60,421 bases of DNA, taken from NCBI GenBank assembly GCA_016872495.1, contig VGZT01000009.1, positions 1-60,421 of the forward strand, in the 5' to 3' direction. A model generated the notes under the pieces. It saw only the letters and a list, made by a program, of their open reading frames with translations, had not been told where the DNA came from and searched no databases. Shown here in pieces: positions 26,955 through 34,764 of this stretch. The position numbers and the translations under genes are program-made. Numbering within the stretch: the first letter of the stretch is position 1; every line of letters starts with the position of its first letter. The stretch comes from SAR202 cluster bacterium. Its GTDB lineage: Bacteria > Chloroflexota > Dehalococcoidia > Lucifugimonadales > Lucifugimonadaceae.

Positions 26955-27626
26955 TTACGGTTGCCGCTGTTCGGATAGCTCCCCGTCGCCCACCTGCTCG
27001 CCCTCGGCGGGTGAGGACACCCGGGCCCTGGTGGGATGCCTGCGATGGTAGATCACGCTGTGCAGCAAGATGGCCGCACAGATGACCGTGATGCCCAGCA
27101 CCACGCCGCTGTCTACGTTGATCCAGCTCGACTGCGCGAGGGCCAGGAACACGACGTAGCCCACGATGCCGCCCCAGAGCGTCGGGTGCGCGGTCCCGTG
27201 CCGGCGCCACAGAACAACCGCCGCGATCACCATCGGAATCGCAACGGCAAACGGGGCCAGGACGAGGGCGATACCCACCCCGGTCGCAACGCCGTCGCCG
27301 CCCTTGAAACCCGTAAAGATTGAGTTCCAGTGACCCATGGTTGTTGCCAGGGCAGGCACCAGAAGCCACCCGCCGGTCAGTCCCAGCCAGCCCCCGAAGA
27401 GGATCGAAAGCGCGCCCTTCGACACATCCCCGAAGAAAACGATCGCCGCGTACCGGGCGCCCACGTTGCGGAAGACGTTGGTCGTCCCGGCCTGGCCGCT
27501 CCCTACCCGAAAGATGTCGATCCCGCGTGTCTTACTGACCCCGTAGGCGAAGGGGAGAGCGCCCAGCAGGTATCCCAAGAGGGCTGCAAGGCCGAGTTGT
27601 GTTAGCGGTGGCAGAGCGCTGAGCAT
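26955..27626 (-). CDS. plsY: PlsY-type glycerol-3-phosphate acyltransferase
   Basis: 223-residue integral membrane protein of the PlsY (acyl-phosphate:G3P acyltransferase) family. N-terminal 'GYLLGALPFAYGVSKTRGID' then motif 1 'RVGSGQAGTTNVFRNVG', motif 2 'GFKGGDGVATGVG', and 'DVSKGALSILFGG'. Two positions differ from the usual motifs: Asn to Gln in GSGN and Lys to Asp in GGKGVAT, so the enzyme may be a variant. It makes lysophosphatidate for phospholipid synthesis. A hydrophilic tail follows the last helix. Start ATG 27626. Confidence 0.88.
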   Translation of the reverse strand: MLSALPPLTQLGLAALLGYLLGALPFAYGVSKTRGIDIFRVGSGQAGTTNVFRNVGARYAAIVFFGDVSKGALSILFGGWLGLTGGWLLVPALATTMGHWNSIFTGFKGGDGVATGVGIALVLAPFAVAIPMVIAAVVLWRRHGTAHPTLWGGIVGYVVFLALAQSSWINVDSGVVLGITVICAAILLHSVIYHRRHPTRARVSSPAEGEQVGDGELSEQRQP

Positions 27627-27722
27627 CCATCATTTCCTGAGTGGTGTTCGCCGGGCACGAGCATAACATTCCGGGCGGGTATCAGAGCTAAGCCCCAGGG
27701 CTATGCCGGGGCCTCGCCTTCG

Positions 27723-28241
27723 CTAGCTGCCGGTAGCGCTGTACTGCTCGGTCTGATAGGGCGCCTCTTCGCCCGACTCCTGCAGAGAGACGTACTTGGA
27801 GGGGCATCTGACGATGAGCGTCTCGGTATGGAAGATCCTGTCGCCCGTGTACTTCCCTTCGAGGATCAATTCGGAGTGCTCGTTAAAGAAGAGCTGGCCG
27901 ACCTCCCCGCGATAGGCGACTGGCAGCGTATTACCCCGGTCATCCTTCAGTCGAAACGAAACATCCAGGCCGTCGGCGTCCCTCACGAATGAGCCGTCGA
28001 CGAGTTTCCCCGCGACCCGGACGAGCCTGCCTTCGGCGGTCGGGCCAGTCTGTTCGAGTTCACCCACGGTGAGGTAGTAGACGGTCGCGCTGCGGAACGC
28101 CAGGAAGGAGAAGTAACCGAGCGCTCCAATAAACAAGACGGCGGCGATCGCCAGGCGTACACGGGGTGACATCAAGGTCGTGGCCCGGGCGGTTGGCTCC
28201 GGAGCGGGTGAGTTTTCGGGACGAGATTCGTTCGCGTTCAT
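27723..28241 (-). CDS. ccmE: CcmE heme chaperone, CXXXY variant
   Basis: 172 residues from ATG 28241. One membrane helix near residues 33-52 ('RLAIAAVLFIGALGYFSFLA') and then the OB-fold of CcmE: 'YYLTVGELEQTG', 'VRVAGKLVDGSFV', 'LPVAYRGEVGQLFFNEHSEL', 'LEGKYTGDRIFHTETLIV'. Where standard CcmE has HDENY (the His that binds heme covalently), this one has C146-P-S-K-Y150 with codon TGC at 27806-27804. The CXXXY form is known from archaea and some sulfate reducers (called system I*). Last gene of ccmABCDE; starts two bases after ccmD. Confidence 0.92.
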   Translation of the reverse strand: MNANESRPENSPAPEPTARATTLMSPRVRLAIAAVLFIGALGYFSFLAFRSATVYYLTVGELEQTGPTAEGRLVRVAGKLVDGSFVRDADGLDVSFRLKDDRGNTLPVAYRGEVGQLFFNEHSELILEGKYTGDRIFHTETLIVRCPSKYVSLQESGEEAPYQTEQYSATGS

Positions 28242-28243
28242 TT

Positions 28244-28543
28244 TCAAGTACGTTTCGCCGGCGAAGATGATTCCTCGCCGAGGCGCTCCCGCAGGCGGGA
28301 TAGTTCCTTCTCGATCTCCTTCTGTCGCCTGGACACCAGGAACAGGTAGGCGAAGAAACCCGCCCATGTGACGATGTACACCGCGAACAGGTAGCCCAGA
28401 TTCGTGCTCGTGTTGGTGTTCTTTTGCGAGGTGATTGACCCGGCCATCGCCCCGGCCTGTTCGCCCGCGGCCAGGGCAACGGTCGCGATCGAGAGCATGG
28501 CCGCCGCCAGAACGCAGGCCGAAAGATACTTGCCCATCGTCAC
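28244..28543 (-). CDS. ccmD: CcmD-like small membrane protein
   Basis: 99 residues, GTG start overlapping the ccmC stop as GTGA (ATG 28537 is the alternative). First about 26 residues form a hydrophobic signal or anchor ('YLSACVLAAAMLSIATVALA'); the second hydrophobic helix 'NLGYLFAVYIVTWAGFFAYL' followed by a charged coiled segment 'SRRQKEIEKELSRLRERLGE' is the CcmD pattern. Longer than classic CcmD (about 60-70) because of the N-terminal segment. It should stabilise the CcmABC-heme-CcmE release complex. Confidence 0.8.
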   Translation of the reverse strand: MTMGKYLSACVLAAAMLSIATVALAAGEQAGAMAGSITSQKNTNTSTNLGYLFAVYIVTWAGFFAYLFLVSRRQKEIEKELSRLRERLGEESSSPAKRT

Positions 28544-29316
28544 CCTTTGCTCATCGCCTTCAGAGCCCCCGTTGCCGGTCCGCTCACCTCGCTGTGCGCC
28601 ATCTGGATCCTCCGTCCAAGCTCAATCACATCGGCCTCGGACTTTCGTACCCGGTACCGTTCGACCAGCATGTAGGCGAATGCCGAAAACACCGCGATGC
28701 TCGACACCAGCAGCGTGAGCAGCATCTCGGATTCGAGGCTGCCATCCGCCCCCGGACCGGTCACCCGTCCGGGATGTGCGGTCCGCCACAGGTCGGCCGC
28801 GTAGTAGATGATCGGCGCGTCGATGGCGCCGATGACGCCCAGGATGGCGGCAAGGCGCGCGCCCTGGCGACCGGGTGGCGCGTAGGCCCGCAGCATCAGG
28901 TAGCCGATGAAGATAAACCACAGGATCAGGGTCGTGGTGAGCTTGGCGTCCCAGGTCCACCATACGTTCCAAATGGGACGGGCCCAGATCGACCCGGTGA
29001 TCAGGGCCAGGGCACCGACCACCACCCCGGTCTCGGCGCTGGCGTGCGCGAACCAGTCCCAGCGGGGGCGGTTCGTGATCAGGAACCCAACGCTGCCGAT
29101 CGCAACCAGGACGATCGCACCAAGCGCGAGGATGGCAACCGGAACGTGGAAGTAGAGGGCCCGCTGGACCTCGCCGAGATTGGATTCCGTGGGTACCCAG
29201 ATGAAGATCAGCCACAGGGTCAGACCCATCAGCCCGGCGGTCAACGCGAGCCAGATTGTCCTCGCCGGAAAGGCGCGCAAGACATAGCCTCCGCTGCTTC
29301 GATGAACTATGTGCAT
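28540..29316 (-). CDS. ccmC: CcmC heme-handling membrane protein
   Basis: 258 residues from ATG 29316. The tryptophan-rich heme site reads 'WNVWWTWDAKLTTTLILW' (119-124 WWTWDA). Candidate axial ligands are His57 ('ALYFHVPVAIL') and His181 ('DLWRTAHPGRVTG'), matching the conserved pair in the family. About six membrane helices. It loads heme onto CcmE, here a CXXXY variant. An upstream in-frame GTG (29355) would nearly touch ccmB, but the family start fits 29316. Confidence 0.92.
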   Translation of the reverse strand: MHIVHRSSGGYVLRAFPARTIWLALTAGLMGLTLWLIFIWVPTESNLGEVQRALYFHVPVAILALGAIVLVAIGSVGFLITNRPRWDWFAHASAETGVVVGALALITGSIWARPIWNVWWTWDAKLTTTLILWFIFIGYLMLRAYAPPGRQGARLAAILGVIGAIDAPIIYYAADLWRTAHPGRVTGPGADGSLESEMLLTLLVSSIAVFSAFAYMLVERYRVRKSEADVIELGRRIQMAHSEVSGPATGALKAMSKG

Positions 29317-29373
29317 CCTATCACAATCGGCCCGATTTTCAGGTTGCTCCCCCACCCCGACGTCCCTTGCCGG

Positions 29374-30045
29374 TCAGTCCTCCAGGACGTACTGGAAGAG
29401 AAGCACCCCGGCGACCACAAAGACGAGGTCGAACACCGCGATGATCTGGAGCCACTGGGACACCGCCGACCAGCTGGCCCCGGACGCCACCCGGGCGGTC
29501 GCCTCGACCGCGCCGATCAAGACCGGCGATATCACCGGGAGGAACAGGACGGGCAGCATGATCTCGCGGGAGCGGGTGCTCACCGCCATCGCGCCGAACA
29601 CCGTCCCGGCTGCCGCCAGGCCCAGGGACGCCAGGAGAGCGACTGCCAACGTCTCTAGCCTGAGGATGTCGACGCCGAATAGTGCCGCGAACACCGGGAA
29701 TATCACGAGCTCTGACAGGAGGATGAACCCCATGCTGCCCAACGCCTTCCCGAGGAAGATCGTGTCGCGGCTGACCGGGGCCAGCATGAGACCGTCCAGC
29801 GCATCGTGGTCCTTCTCGAGCACGAACGTCCGGTTCAGGCCGATCACACCCGCAAAGGCGATCGCGACCCACAGGATGCCGGGTCCGAGTGCATCGAGGT
29901 TGACCGCGGTCAACTCGATCGCGAAGTTGAAGATGATGAGGACCAGCATGGCGAAGACGACCAGTGAGACCAGGATGTCGCGGTTCCTGAGTTCGAGGAG
30001 GAAGTCCTTGCGCGCGATCGTCAGCAGCGGTCCAAGCGCACCCAT
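29374..30045 (-). CDS. ccmB: CcmB heme exporter permease
   Basis: 223 residues from ATG 30045, placed eight bases after GGAGGG. N-terminal 'TIARKDFLLELRNRDILVSL' and 'FVLEKDHDALDGLMLAPVSR' are CcmB hallmarks, followed by six hydrophobic helices and 'STRSREIMLPVLFLPVISP'. Works with CcmA and CcmC to release heme-bound CcmE. GTG 30051 overlapping the ccmA stop is a possible earlier start. Confidence 0.92.
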   Translation of the reverse strand: MGALGPLLTIARKDFLLELRNRDILVSLVVFAMLVLIIFNFAIELTAVNLDALGPGILWVAIAFAGVIGLNRTFVLEKDHDALDGLMLAPVSRDTIFLGKALGSMGFILLSELVIFPVFAALFGVDILRLETLAVALLASLGLAAAGTVFGAMAVSTRSREIMLPVLFLPVISPVLIGAVEATARVASGASWSAVSQWLQIIAVFDLVFVVAGVLLFQYVLED

Positions 30046-30047
30046 GC

Positions 30048-30776
30048 TCACGCCCCTCCGGTAAGGCGGGTGTAGCTCGCCCGCAGCCCCGGGAGGTCGA
30101 CATCGACGGTCCGGGCATCGGCCACGACGCGCCCGCCGGCAAGCATCAGGATCCGGTCGCACATCTCGATCGACCGTTCCAGGTTGTGGGTCACCAGGAG
30201 CGTAGAGCCCCCGTCCGCGCGCTGCGCGGCCAGGACCGAAACGAGCACCGCCAGCGACGACTGGTCGAGACCGGCGTCCGGCTCGTCGAGCAGGAGAAGG
30301 CGTGGCCGGTGAAGCAGGGCGCGCGCGAGAGCGACACGCTTCTGGAGCCCGTGCGAGAGATTGCGAACCCGATCGTCCAGGCGATCGGCCACGCCCAGCA
30401 CCCCGGCCGCGTCCCGGATTCGCCGAGCCCCGTCGGCGATCCGGTACATGCCGGCATGGAATTCGAGATTCTCGCGGGCCGTCAGGTCCTGGTAGAGCAT
30501 CGGGGCGTGCATCACCACGCCTGTGGTGCGGCGTGCCTCTTCGGGCGCCCGAATCAGATCGTGCCCATTCACAGCGACGCTGCCGGAGTCGAGCTTCGAT
30601 AGCGTGGCGAGGACCCTGAGCAGGGTTGTCTTCCCGGCGCCGTTGGGACCGAGCATGCCGACGGACTCTCCCGGTTGGATCTCGAGGTCCAGGTCGTTGA
30701 GCACGTGGACGCGGCCGAAGCTCTTCTGAAGCCCTGCGGCCGACACTACAGCCTGGCCGGACCCTGGCACGGTCAT
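30048..30776 (-). CDS. ccmA: CcmA ABC ATPase
   Basis: 242 residues. Walker A 'GPNGAGKTTLLRVLATL' (about 43-59), signature 'LSHGLQKRVALARALL', Walker B 'LLLDEPDAGLDQSSL', H-loop 'LVTHNLERS'. First gene of ccmABCDE. With CcmB and CcmC it drives release of heme-CcmE. The 'LSHGLQKR' and 'DAGLD' wording fits the CcmA branch. ATG start; 41 bases separate it from the upstream amidohydrolase gene, so these may share a transcript. Confidence 0.92.
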   Translation of the reverse strand: MTVPGSGQAVVSAAGLQKSFGRVHVLNDLDLEIQPGESVGMLGPNGAGKTTLLRVLATLSKLDSGSVAVNGHDLIRAPEEARRTTGVVMHAPMLYQDLTARENLEFHAGMYRIADGARRIRDAAGVLGVADRLDDRVRNLSHGLQKRVALARALLHRPRLLLLDEPDAGLDQSSLAVLVSVLAAQRADGGSTLLVTHNLERSIEMCDRILMLAGGRVVADARTVDVDLPGLRASYTRLTGGA

Positions 30777-30817
30777 GGGACGTTAACGCTCATCGGTTTC
30801 TGGCAACGCGACTCGCT

Positions 30818-31954
30818 TTACGCCTGGATCGCAAAGTGACGGTGTCCCGCACGTACCGTTACCACGGGTAACAGTCGGCGCTTGCCTTCCCGCCGGTCGC
30901 CCTGGGCGTCAACGAACGTCACCGGACCCTCCTGGAGCTTCAGGACGGAGATGTCGGCCACCGAGCCGGGCTTGAGGGTTCCGAACTCGCCCAGCCTGCC
31001 TATGGCACGGGCCGGGTGCAGGGTCGCGAGTGCGATGACGTCGTCGAGCGGAATGCCAAGGTGCAGAAATTTGGAAAGCGTGGTCACGAGGTCGAAGACC
31101 GGACCACGCAGATTGTACACGTGGATGTCGCTCGAGATCGTGGCGGGCGCGAACCCCTGCTCCATCGCCTGCTCCGCAACCTTGAATCCGAAGCTGCCGG
31201 CGCCGTGACCGACGTCGAAGATCACCCCGCGCTTGCGCGCCTCGAGCGCGGCCGGAAGGAGCTTGCCGGAGTCAGTGATGATCCCCGGTGGCCTCGCCGT
31301 GAAGCTGTGGGTGACGATGTCACCCGGGCGAAGCTTGCCGAAGATCTCCTCAAGCGGGTGCCTGGTGCCACCGATGTGGATCATTACCGGCTTCTTGATG
31401 TGGTTAGCCGCTTCGATGGCCCGGCCAAGCGCCACGACGTCGTTGGCTCCGACGATCGCCTCGCTGAGGCGGACCTTGATCCCGACGATGCTGTCGGCAA
31501 AGTGGCGGGCGGTCTCCACCGCCGGCTCTACGCGCGCCCACCGGATGTCTTCCAGCTCGCCGATGTCCCGGTCCAGCTGGCCCATCCCTGAGATGTGGAG
31601 GAACGCGAGGGTGCGCGCATGCGTGTGGTCGATCACGTATCGCTTGAAGCCTGCAAAAGTGTTGGCGCCAGACGATCCGGCGTCGACTACCGTCGTCGCC
31701 CCCCGGGCCAGGCTGTGCGGATCGGCCTCGATGGCCAGATGGGCGACGCCCCACCACACGTGCACATGCAGGTCGACCAGGCCCGGCGTGACCAGCAGCC
31801 CTTCTGCTTCAATGACGTCGCGCGCGTTGTTGTCGGAGATCGAGGGCTCTACGGACACGATCTTCCCGCCGCTCACGGCGATGTCGCGCTTCTCGTGCAG
31901 GCGCTGCGACGGATCGATCACGGTGCCGTTCTTGATCACGAGGTCGTATGCCAT
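30818..31954 (-). CDS. Amidohydrolase (D-aminoacylase/dihydroorotase-like)
   Basis: 378 residues from ATG 31954, six bases after GGCGGAG. Composite hydrolase fold with N-terminal beta domain ('DLVIKNGTVIDP', 'LVTPGLVDLHVHVWWG'). Metal ligands expected are His63 and His65 (DLHVH), the carboxylated Lys160 ('VGIKVRLSE'), His193 ('VMIHIG'), His216 ('VTHSF') and Asp276 ('SSDIH'). All are present, so a binuclear enzyme is likely. The family, often annotated amidohydrolase/deacetylase metallohydrolase, acts on N-acyl amino acids or cyclic imides. Divergent from the unknown gene at 32043. Confidence 0.88.
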   Translation of the reverse strand: MAYDLVIKNGTVIDPSQRLHEKRDIAVSGGKIVSVEPSISDNNARDVIEAEGLLVTPGLVDLHVHVWWGVAHLAIEADPHSLARGATTVVDAGSSGANTFAGFKRYVIDHTHARTLAFLHISGMGQLDRDIGELEDIRWARVEPAVETARHFADSIVGIKVRLSEAIVGANDVVALGRAIEAANHIKKPVMIHIGGTRHPLEEIFGKLRPGDIVTHSFTARPPGIITDSGKLLPAALEARKRGVIFDVGHGAGSFGFKVAEQAMEQGFAPATISSDIHVYNLRGPVFDLVTTLSKFLHLGIPLDDVIALATLHPARAIGRLGEFGTLKPGSVADISVLKLQEGPVTFVDAQGDRREGKRRLLPVVTVRAGHRHFAIQA

Positions 31955-32042
31955 TTGCATCTCCGCCGGTCGCTTGGATTCAGGCGCTGCAGGGACGCTA
32001 AGATAACCGGGCCCCCCAACGCAAGCCAGTCTGGAGGAAACC

Positions 32043-32621
32043 ATGCCGCCGCCAGTGGATCCGAATAACGTCCTGATGACAGGCGAGAACTCGTTCATCA
32101 GGCTCAGCCCCGATGGTGGCAAGACGATGACCGACCGGATCAGCCACTGGCGGGTGCTGTGGTGCCCCGCCGGCTCGGGTCATGCCCTCTTCATCCAAAG
32201 CAAGCTGACCGATGGCGTACGGCTTTACTCGGACAACATTGCGGTCGCCCGCTGGTTGCAGTCGACCATCGAGTCGCTTCTGTACCCGGCATTCGCCGAC
32301 TTGAAAATGCCGGTCAGATACGCGGAGTTCGCGCGGGTCGGCGGGGCCCACTCCTCCGCGTCCGAGCAGGTGAGTGGAGATGAGGACGAAATCTTCCTGA
32401 CCTGGTATGACTTCCTCGAACCTTTTGTCCTCAACGCTCCCCCGGGATTCAACGGGCGTCCCCTGGGCGTTTTCAGCACATTCTTCCCGGCGAGGCGGGC
32501 CCAGATCACGGTCAACGGAGAACACGCGCCGGGGGAGCCGTGGCTCGAAATGCGCGGCGACCGGCAGGCCTCTACGGCGTGCCTGGCCTGGTCGGAGACC
32601 TGGGTGAAACCGCGCCCTTGA
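32043..32621 (+). CDS. Unknown protein next to amidohydrolase
   Basis: 192 residues, not recognised. Start ATG with GGAGG six bases upstream and TAAGAT (-10-like) near 31998-32003. No signal peptide, membrane helix, or Cys/His cluster; mixed hydrophobic strands ('GHALFIQSKLTDGVRLYSDN', 'VARWLQSTIESLLYPAF', 'IFLTWYDFLEPFVLN') suggest a compact globular fold. Shares the short intergenic region with the amidohydrolase and precedes a FAH-family enzyme, so a role in the same catabolic step is possible. Codon use resembles neighbours. Confidence 0.7.
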   Translation: MPPPVDPNNVLMTGENSFIRLSPDGGKTMTDRISHWRVLWCPAGSGHALFIQSKLTDGVRLYSDNIAVARWLQSTIESLLYPAFADLKMPVRYAEFARVGGAHSSASEQVSGDEDEIFLTWYDFLEPFVLNAPPGFNGRPLGVFSTFFPARRAQITVNGEHAPGEPWLEMRGDRQASTACLAWSETWVKPRP

Positions 32622-32730
32622 GCGCGGGCCGCCAACCCGGAGCGCCGACCCTGTAAACTACGCCGGTTCCATGCCCAGCCGTAACGAGTGCACGGCTGCG
32701 GTACTTAGCGGATTCAGGAGCCCACACAAC

Positions 32731-33483
32731 ATGCGTTACGGCAAATTCACGGCCAAGGGCGTGACCGCCCACTGCGAGATCGAGGGACAGACGGTCCACC
32801 AGGTTTCCGGGCTGCCCTGGAACGCTGGTTACAAGCGGACCGGAGAAACCTACAAGCTCTCCGAGGTCAAGCTGCTGGCCCCGATCCAGCACCCTGGCAA
32901 AGTCCTCGCGATGGCGTTGAATTACGGCTCGCACCTTCACAACGCGCCGAAGCCCGAACGGCCGGAGCCCTTCCTCAAGCCGTCGACCTCGATCGCAGGC
33001 CCCAACGACGCCATCATCCTGCCGCGCGACTCGACCCGCATCGACGCGGAGTCCGAGCTGGTGGTCGTCATCGGCAAGACGGCAAAGAACGTCTCCGAGA
33101 AGGACGCCCTCAACTACGTGTACGGCTACACCTGCGGCAACGACGTGAGCGCGCGCGACTGGCAGCGTGGCGATAAGTCGTGGTGGCGCGCCAAGGGGTC
33201 GGACACCTTTTCGCCAATCGGCCCATGGATCGAGACCAAGCTCGACCCCACGAATGCGCAGATCATCGGGCGGATCAACGGCAAGGAAGCCCAGCGCTGC
33301 AACACGAGCGAGATGATCTTCAACGTTGTGCAGTGCATCGCGTTCATCAGCAAATACATGACGCTGAACCCGGGCGACATGATCTTCACGGGCACGTCGG
33401 GCACGCCCGATGCCCTGAAGCCGGGCGACAAGGTCGAGATCGAGATTTCCGGCATCGGTACCCTGGTCAACACCTGCAAGTAG
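32731..33483 (+). CDS. Fumarylacetoacetate hydrolase family protein
   Basis: 250 residues from ATG 32731 ('MRYGKFTAKG'), with AGGAG ten bases upstream; an ATG at 32671 close behind a TAAACT box is a possible earlier or leaderless start. FAH fold signatures: 'VLAMALNYGSHLHNA', metal ligands Glu107, Glu109 ('DAESELVVVIGK') and Asp138 ('CGNDVSARDWQ'), and 'MIFTGTSGTPDALKPGD'. The family hydrolyses or decarboxylates beta-diketones such as 2-hydroxyhepta-2,4-diene-1,7-dioate. Ends just before a strong bidirectional terminator. Confidence 0.9.
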   Translation: MRYGKFTAKGVTAHCEIEGQTVHQVSGLPWNAGYKRTGETYKLSEVKLLAPIQHPGKVLAMALNYGSHLHNAPKPERPEPFLKPSTSIAGPNDAIILPRDSTRIDAESELVVVIGKTAKNVSEKDALNYVYGYTCGNDVSARDWQRGDKSWWRAKGSDTFSPIGPWIETKLDPTNAQIIGRINGKEAQRCNTSEMIFNVVQCIAFISKYMTLNPGDMIFTGTSGTPDALKPGDKVEIEISGIGTLVNTCK

Positions 33484-33540
33484 TACGCCGGTCCGGATCA
33501 GGTCCCGTTCTTGCACGTTTCTGATACGGGTCTGGAAACG

Positions 33541-33569
33541 ACAGGCCCCGCCAGCAAGGCGGGGCCTGT
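33541..33569. terminator. Bidirectional terminator between FAH and ccdA
   Basis: 12-bp stem ACAGGCCCCGCC / GGCGGGGCCTGT with loop AGCAA, between two converging genes. U-run is weak on both sides. Confidence 0.7.
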
Positions 33570-33613
33570 TGGCGTCCCGGGATCAGTTATCGCCCCGGGC
33601 CGGTAACTGAGAT

Positions 33614-34516
33614 CTATCCGATCTGCGCGGCCAGGCCGCCTTCGGTCAGCCAGTAGAAGATGATGAACCCCCCGGCCAGCAGGACGAGGACGGCGGACAC
33701 CGGTTGCATGACCGGCATCACCCTCCTGAAGACGCTGATAACCGCGCCCTTGAAGATCGCCATGCTCACGGTCAAGAGCAGGATCACGGACGTCATGCCC
33801 AGCGCGTAGACGATGAACTGTCCCAACGCGAACGCGAAACCGCCGGTCGCCAGTGAGCTGCTGACCAGCGCGAGGAAGACCGGCAGAGTGCAGCTCAGCG
33901 ACGCCAGCGCGTAGCTGATGCCGAACAGGAAGTAGCCCCGAATCGAGGCGTCGCGCGGGTCGCCGATCTTGCTTGCCGCCCGCGAAGCCATGGCGGTGTA
34001 CAGCTTGCCCCCGCCCAGAATGTACGCGCCCATCAGGACGACGATGATGCCCACGCCGAGCCCGATGTACGGGAATGCGCGGGCGATCGACCGGGCGCCC
34101 GCCGAAAGCACCACACCGGTCGAGCCGAACAGAAGCACGAAACCGGCGCCCACCGCGGCGCTGACCACGATTGCGTTCAAGAGTCGGTGTTCGATCCTGA
34201 CACCCTTGCCTTCCTGTGTGCCGACGTAGAGGCCGAGGTAAGCAGGGAGCATGGCGAACCCGCACGGGTTAACGACGGCAACCATGCCGGCGGCGAAGGC
34301 AAAACCAAGTCCAAGCCCTGCGCCGGCACTGCCGAGGAGCGCGCTTGAACGGGCCGACAAATTCAGGACCCCGCCGACCACCCCGCCGCCGGTTCCGCCG
34401 ACGGCCAGGCCGGTGACAAATGCGAACAGGATCACGCCCAGACCGGCCGCGGCCGGGACGACCACGCCGCGCCTCAGAAGCTTGCTGCTCCCAGCTGGAA
34501 CGTCAGATGTCGCCAA
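33614..34516 (-). CDS. ccdA: CcdA-type cytochrome c biogenesis thiol transporter
   Basis: 300 residues, TTG start with AGGAGAGG three bases upstream. About six to seven helices with the two CcdA cysteines in 'VVNPCGFAMLPAYL' and 'LASLSCTLPVFLALV'. The first helix ('VPAAAGLGVILFAFVTGLAV') is an extra N-terminal segment. Moves electrons from cytoplasmic thioredoxin across the membrane to keep apocytochrome c thiols reduced. No thioredoxin-like CcmG/ResA is adjacent. Its presence 3 kb from ccmABCDE fits the same pathway. Confidence 0.92.
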   Translation of the reverse strand: MATSDVPAGSSKLLRRGVVVPAAAGLGVILFAFVTGLAVGGTGGGVVGGVLNLSARSSALLGSAGAGLGLGFAFAAGMVAVVNPCGFAMLPAYLGLYVGTQEGKGVRIEHRLLNAIVVSAAVGAGFVLLFGSTGVVLSAGARSIARAFPYIGLGVGIIVVLMGAYILGGGKLYTAMASRAASKIGDPRDASIRGYFLFGISYALASLSCTLPVFLALVSSSLATGGFAFALGQFIVYALGMTSVILLLTVSMAIFKGAVISVFRRVMPVMQPVSAVLVLLAGGFIIFYWLTEGGLAAQIG

Positions 34517-34764
34517 GCGCCTCTCCTGGCCTGCTTATTCCCCGCATGCGGGCTCACGCGGGGAAATCAAGCGCCGCTCGCGAATCCGTCAAAGCCCGTT
34601 TTCAGTCCGCCGTGACGGATTTGATATCGCCGTCCACACTACCTGATCTGATACGACGAAGCCGGGATCCCGGTCGGCACGCGCGTCCGATGCCATCATT
34701 ACGATGTGTGAAGCCGCGTTATCGTGGCGCCTTCTTCGGAAATGGCGCCGCGCCTGACAAGAAT

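Noticed and set aside
33498-34265. Second minus-strand frame of 255 codons over ccdA
   Set aside because: Out of frame with ccdA, which shows both family cysteines and membrane helices; the alternative frame is Arg/Gly-rich noise.
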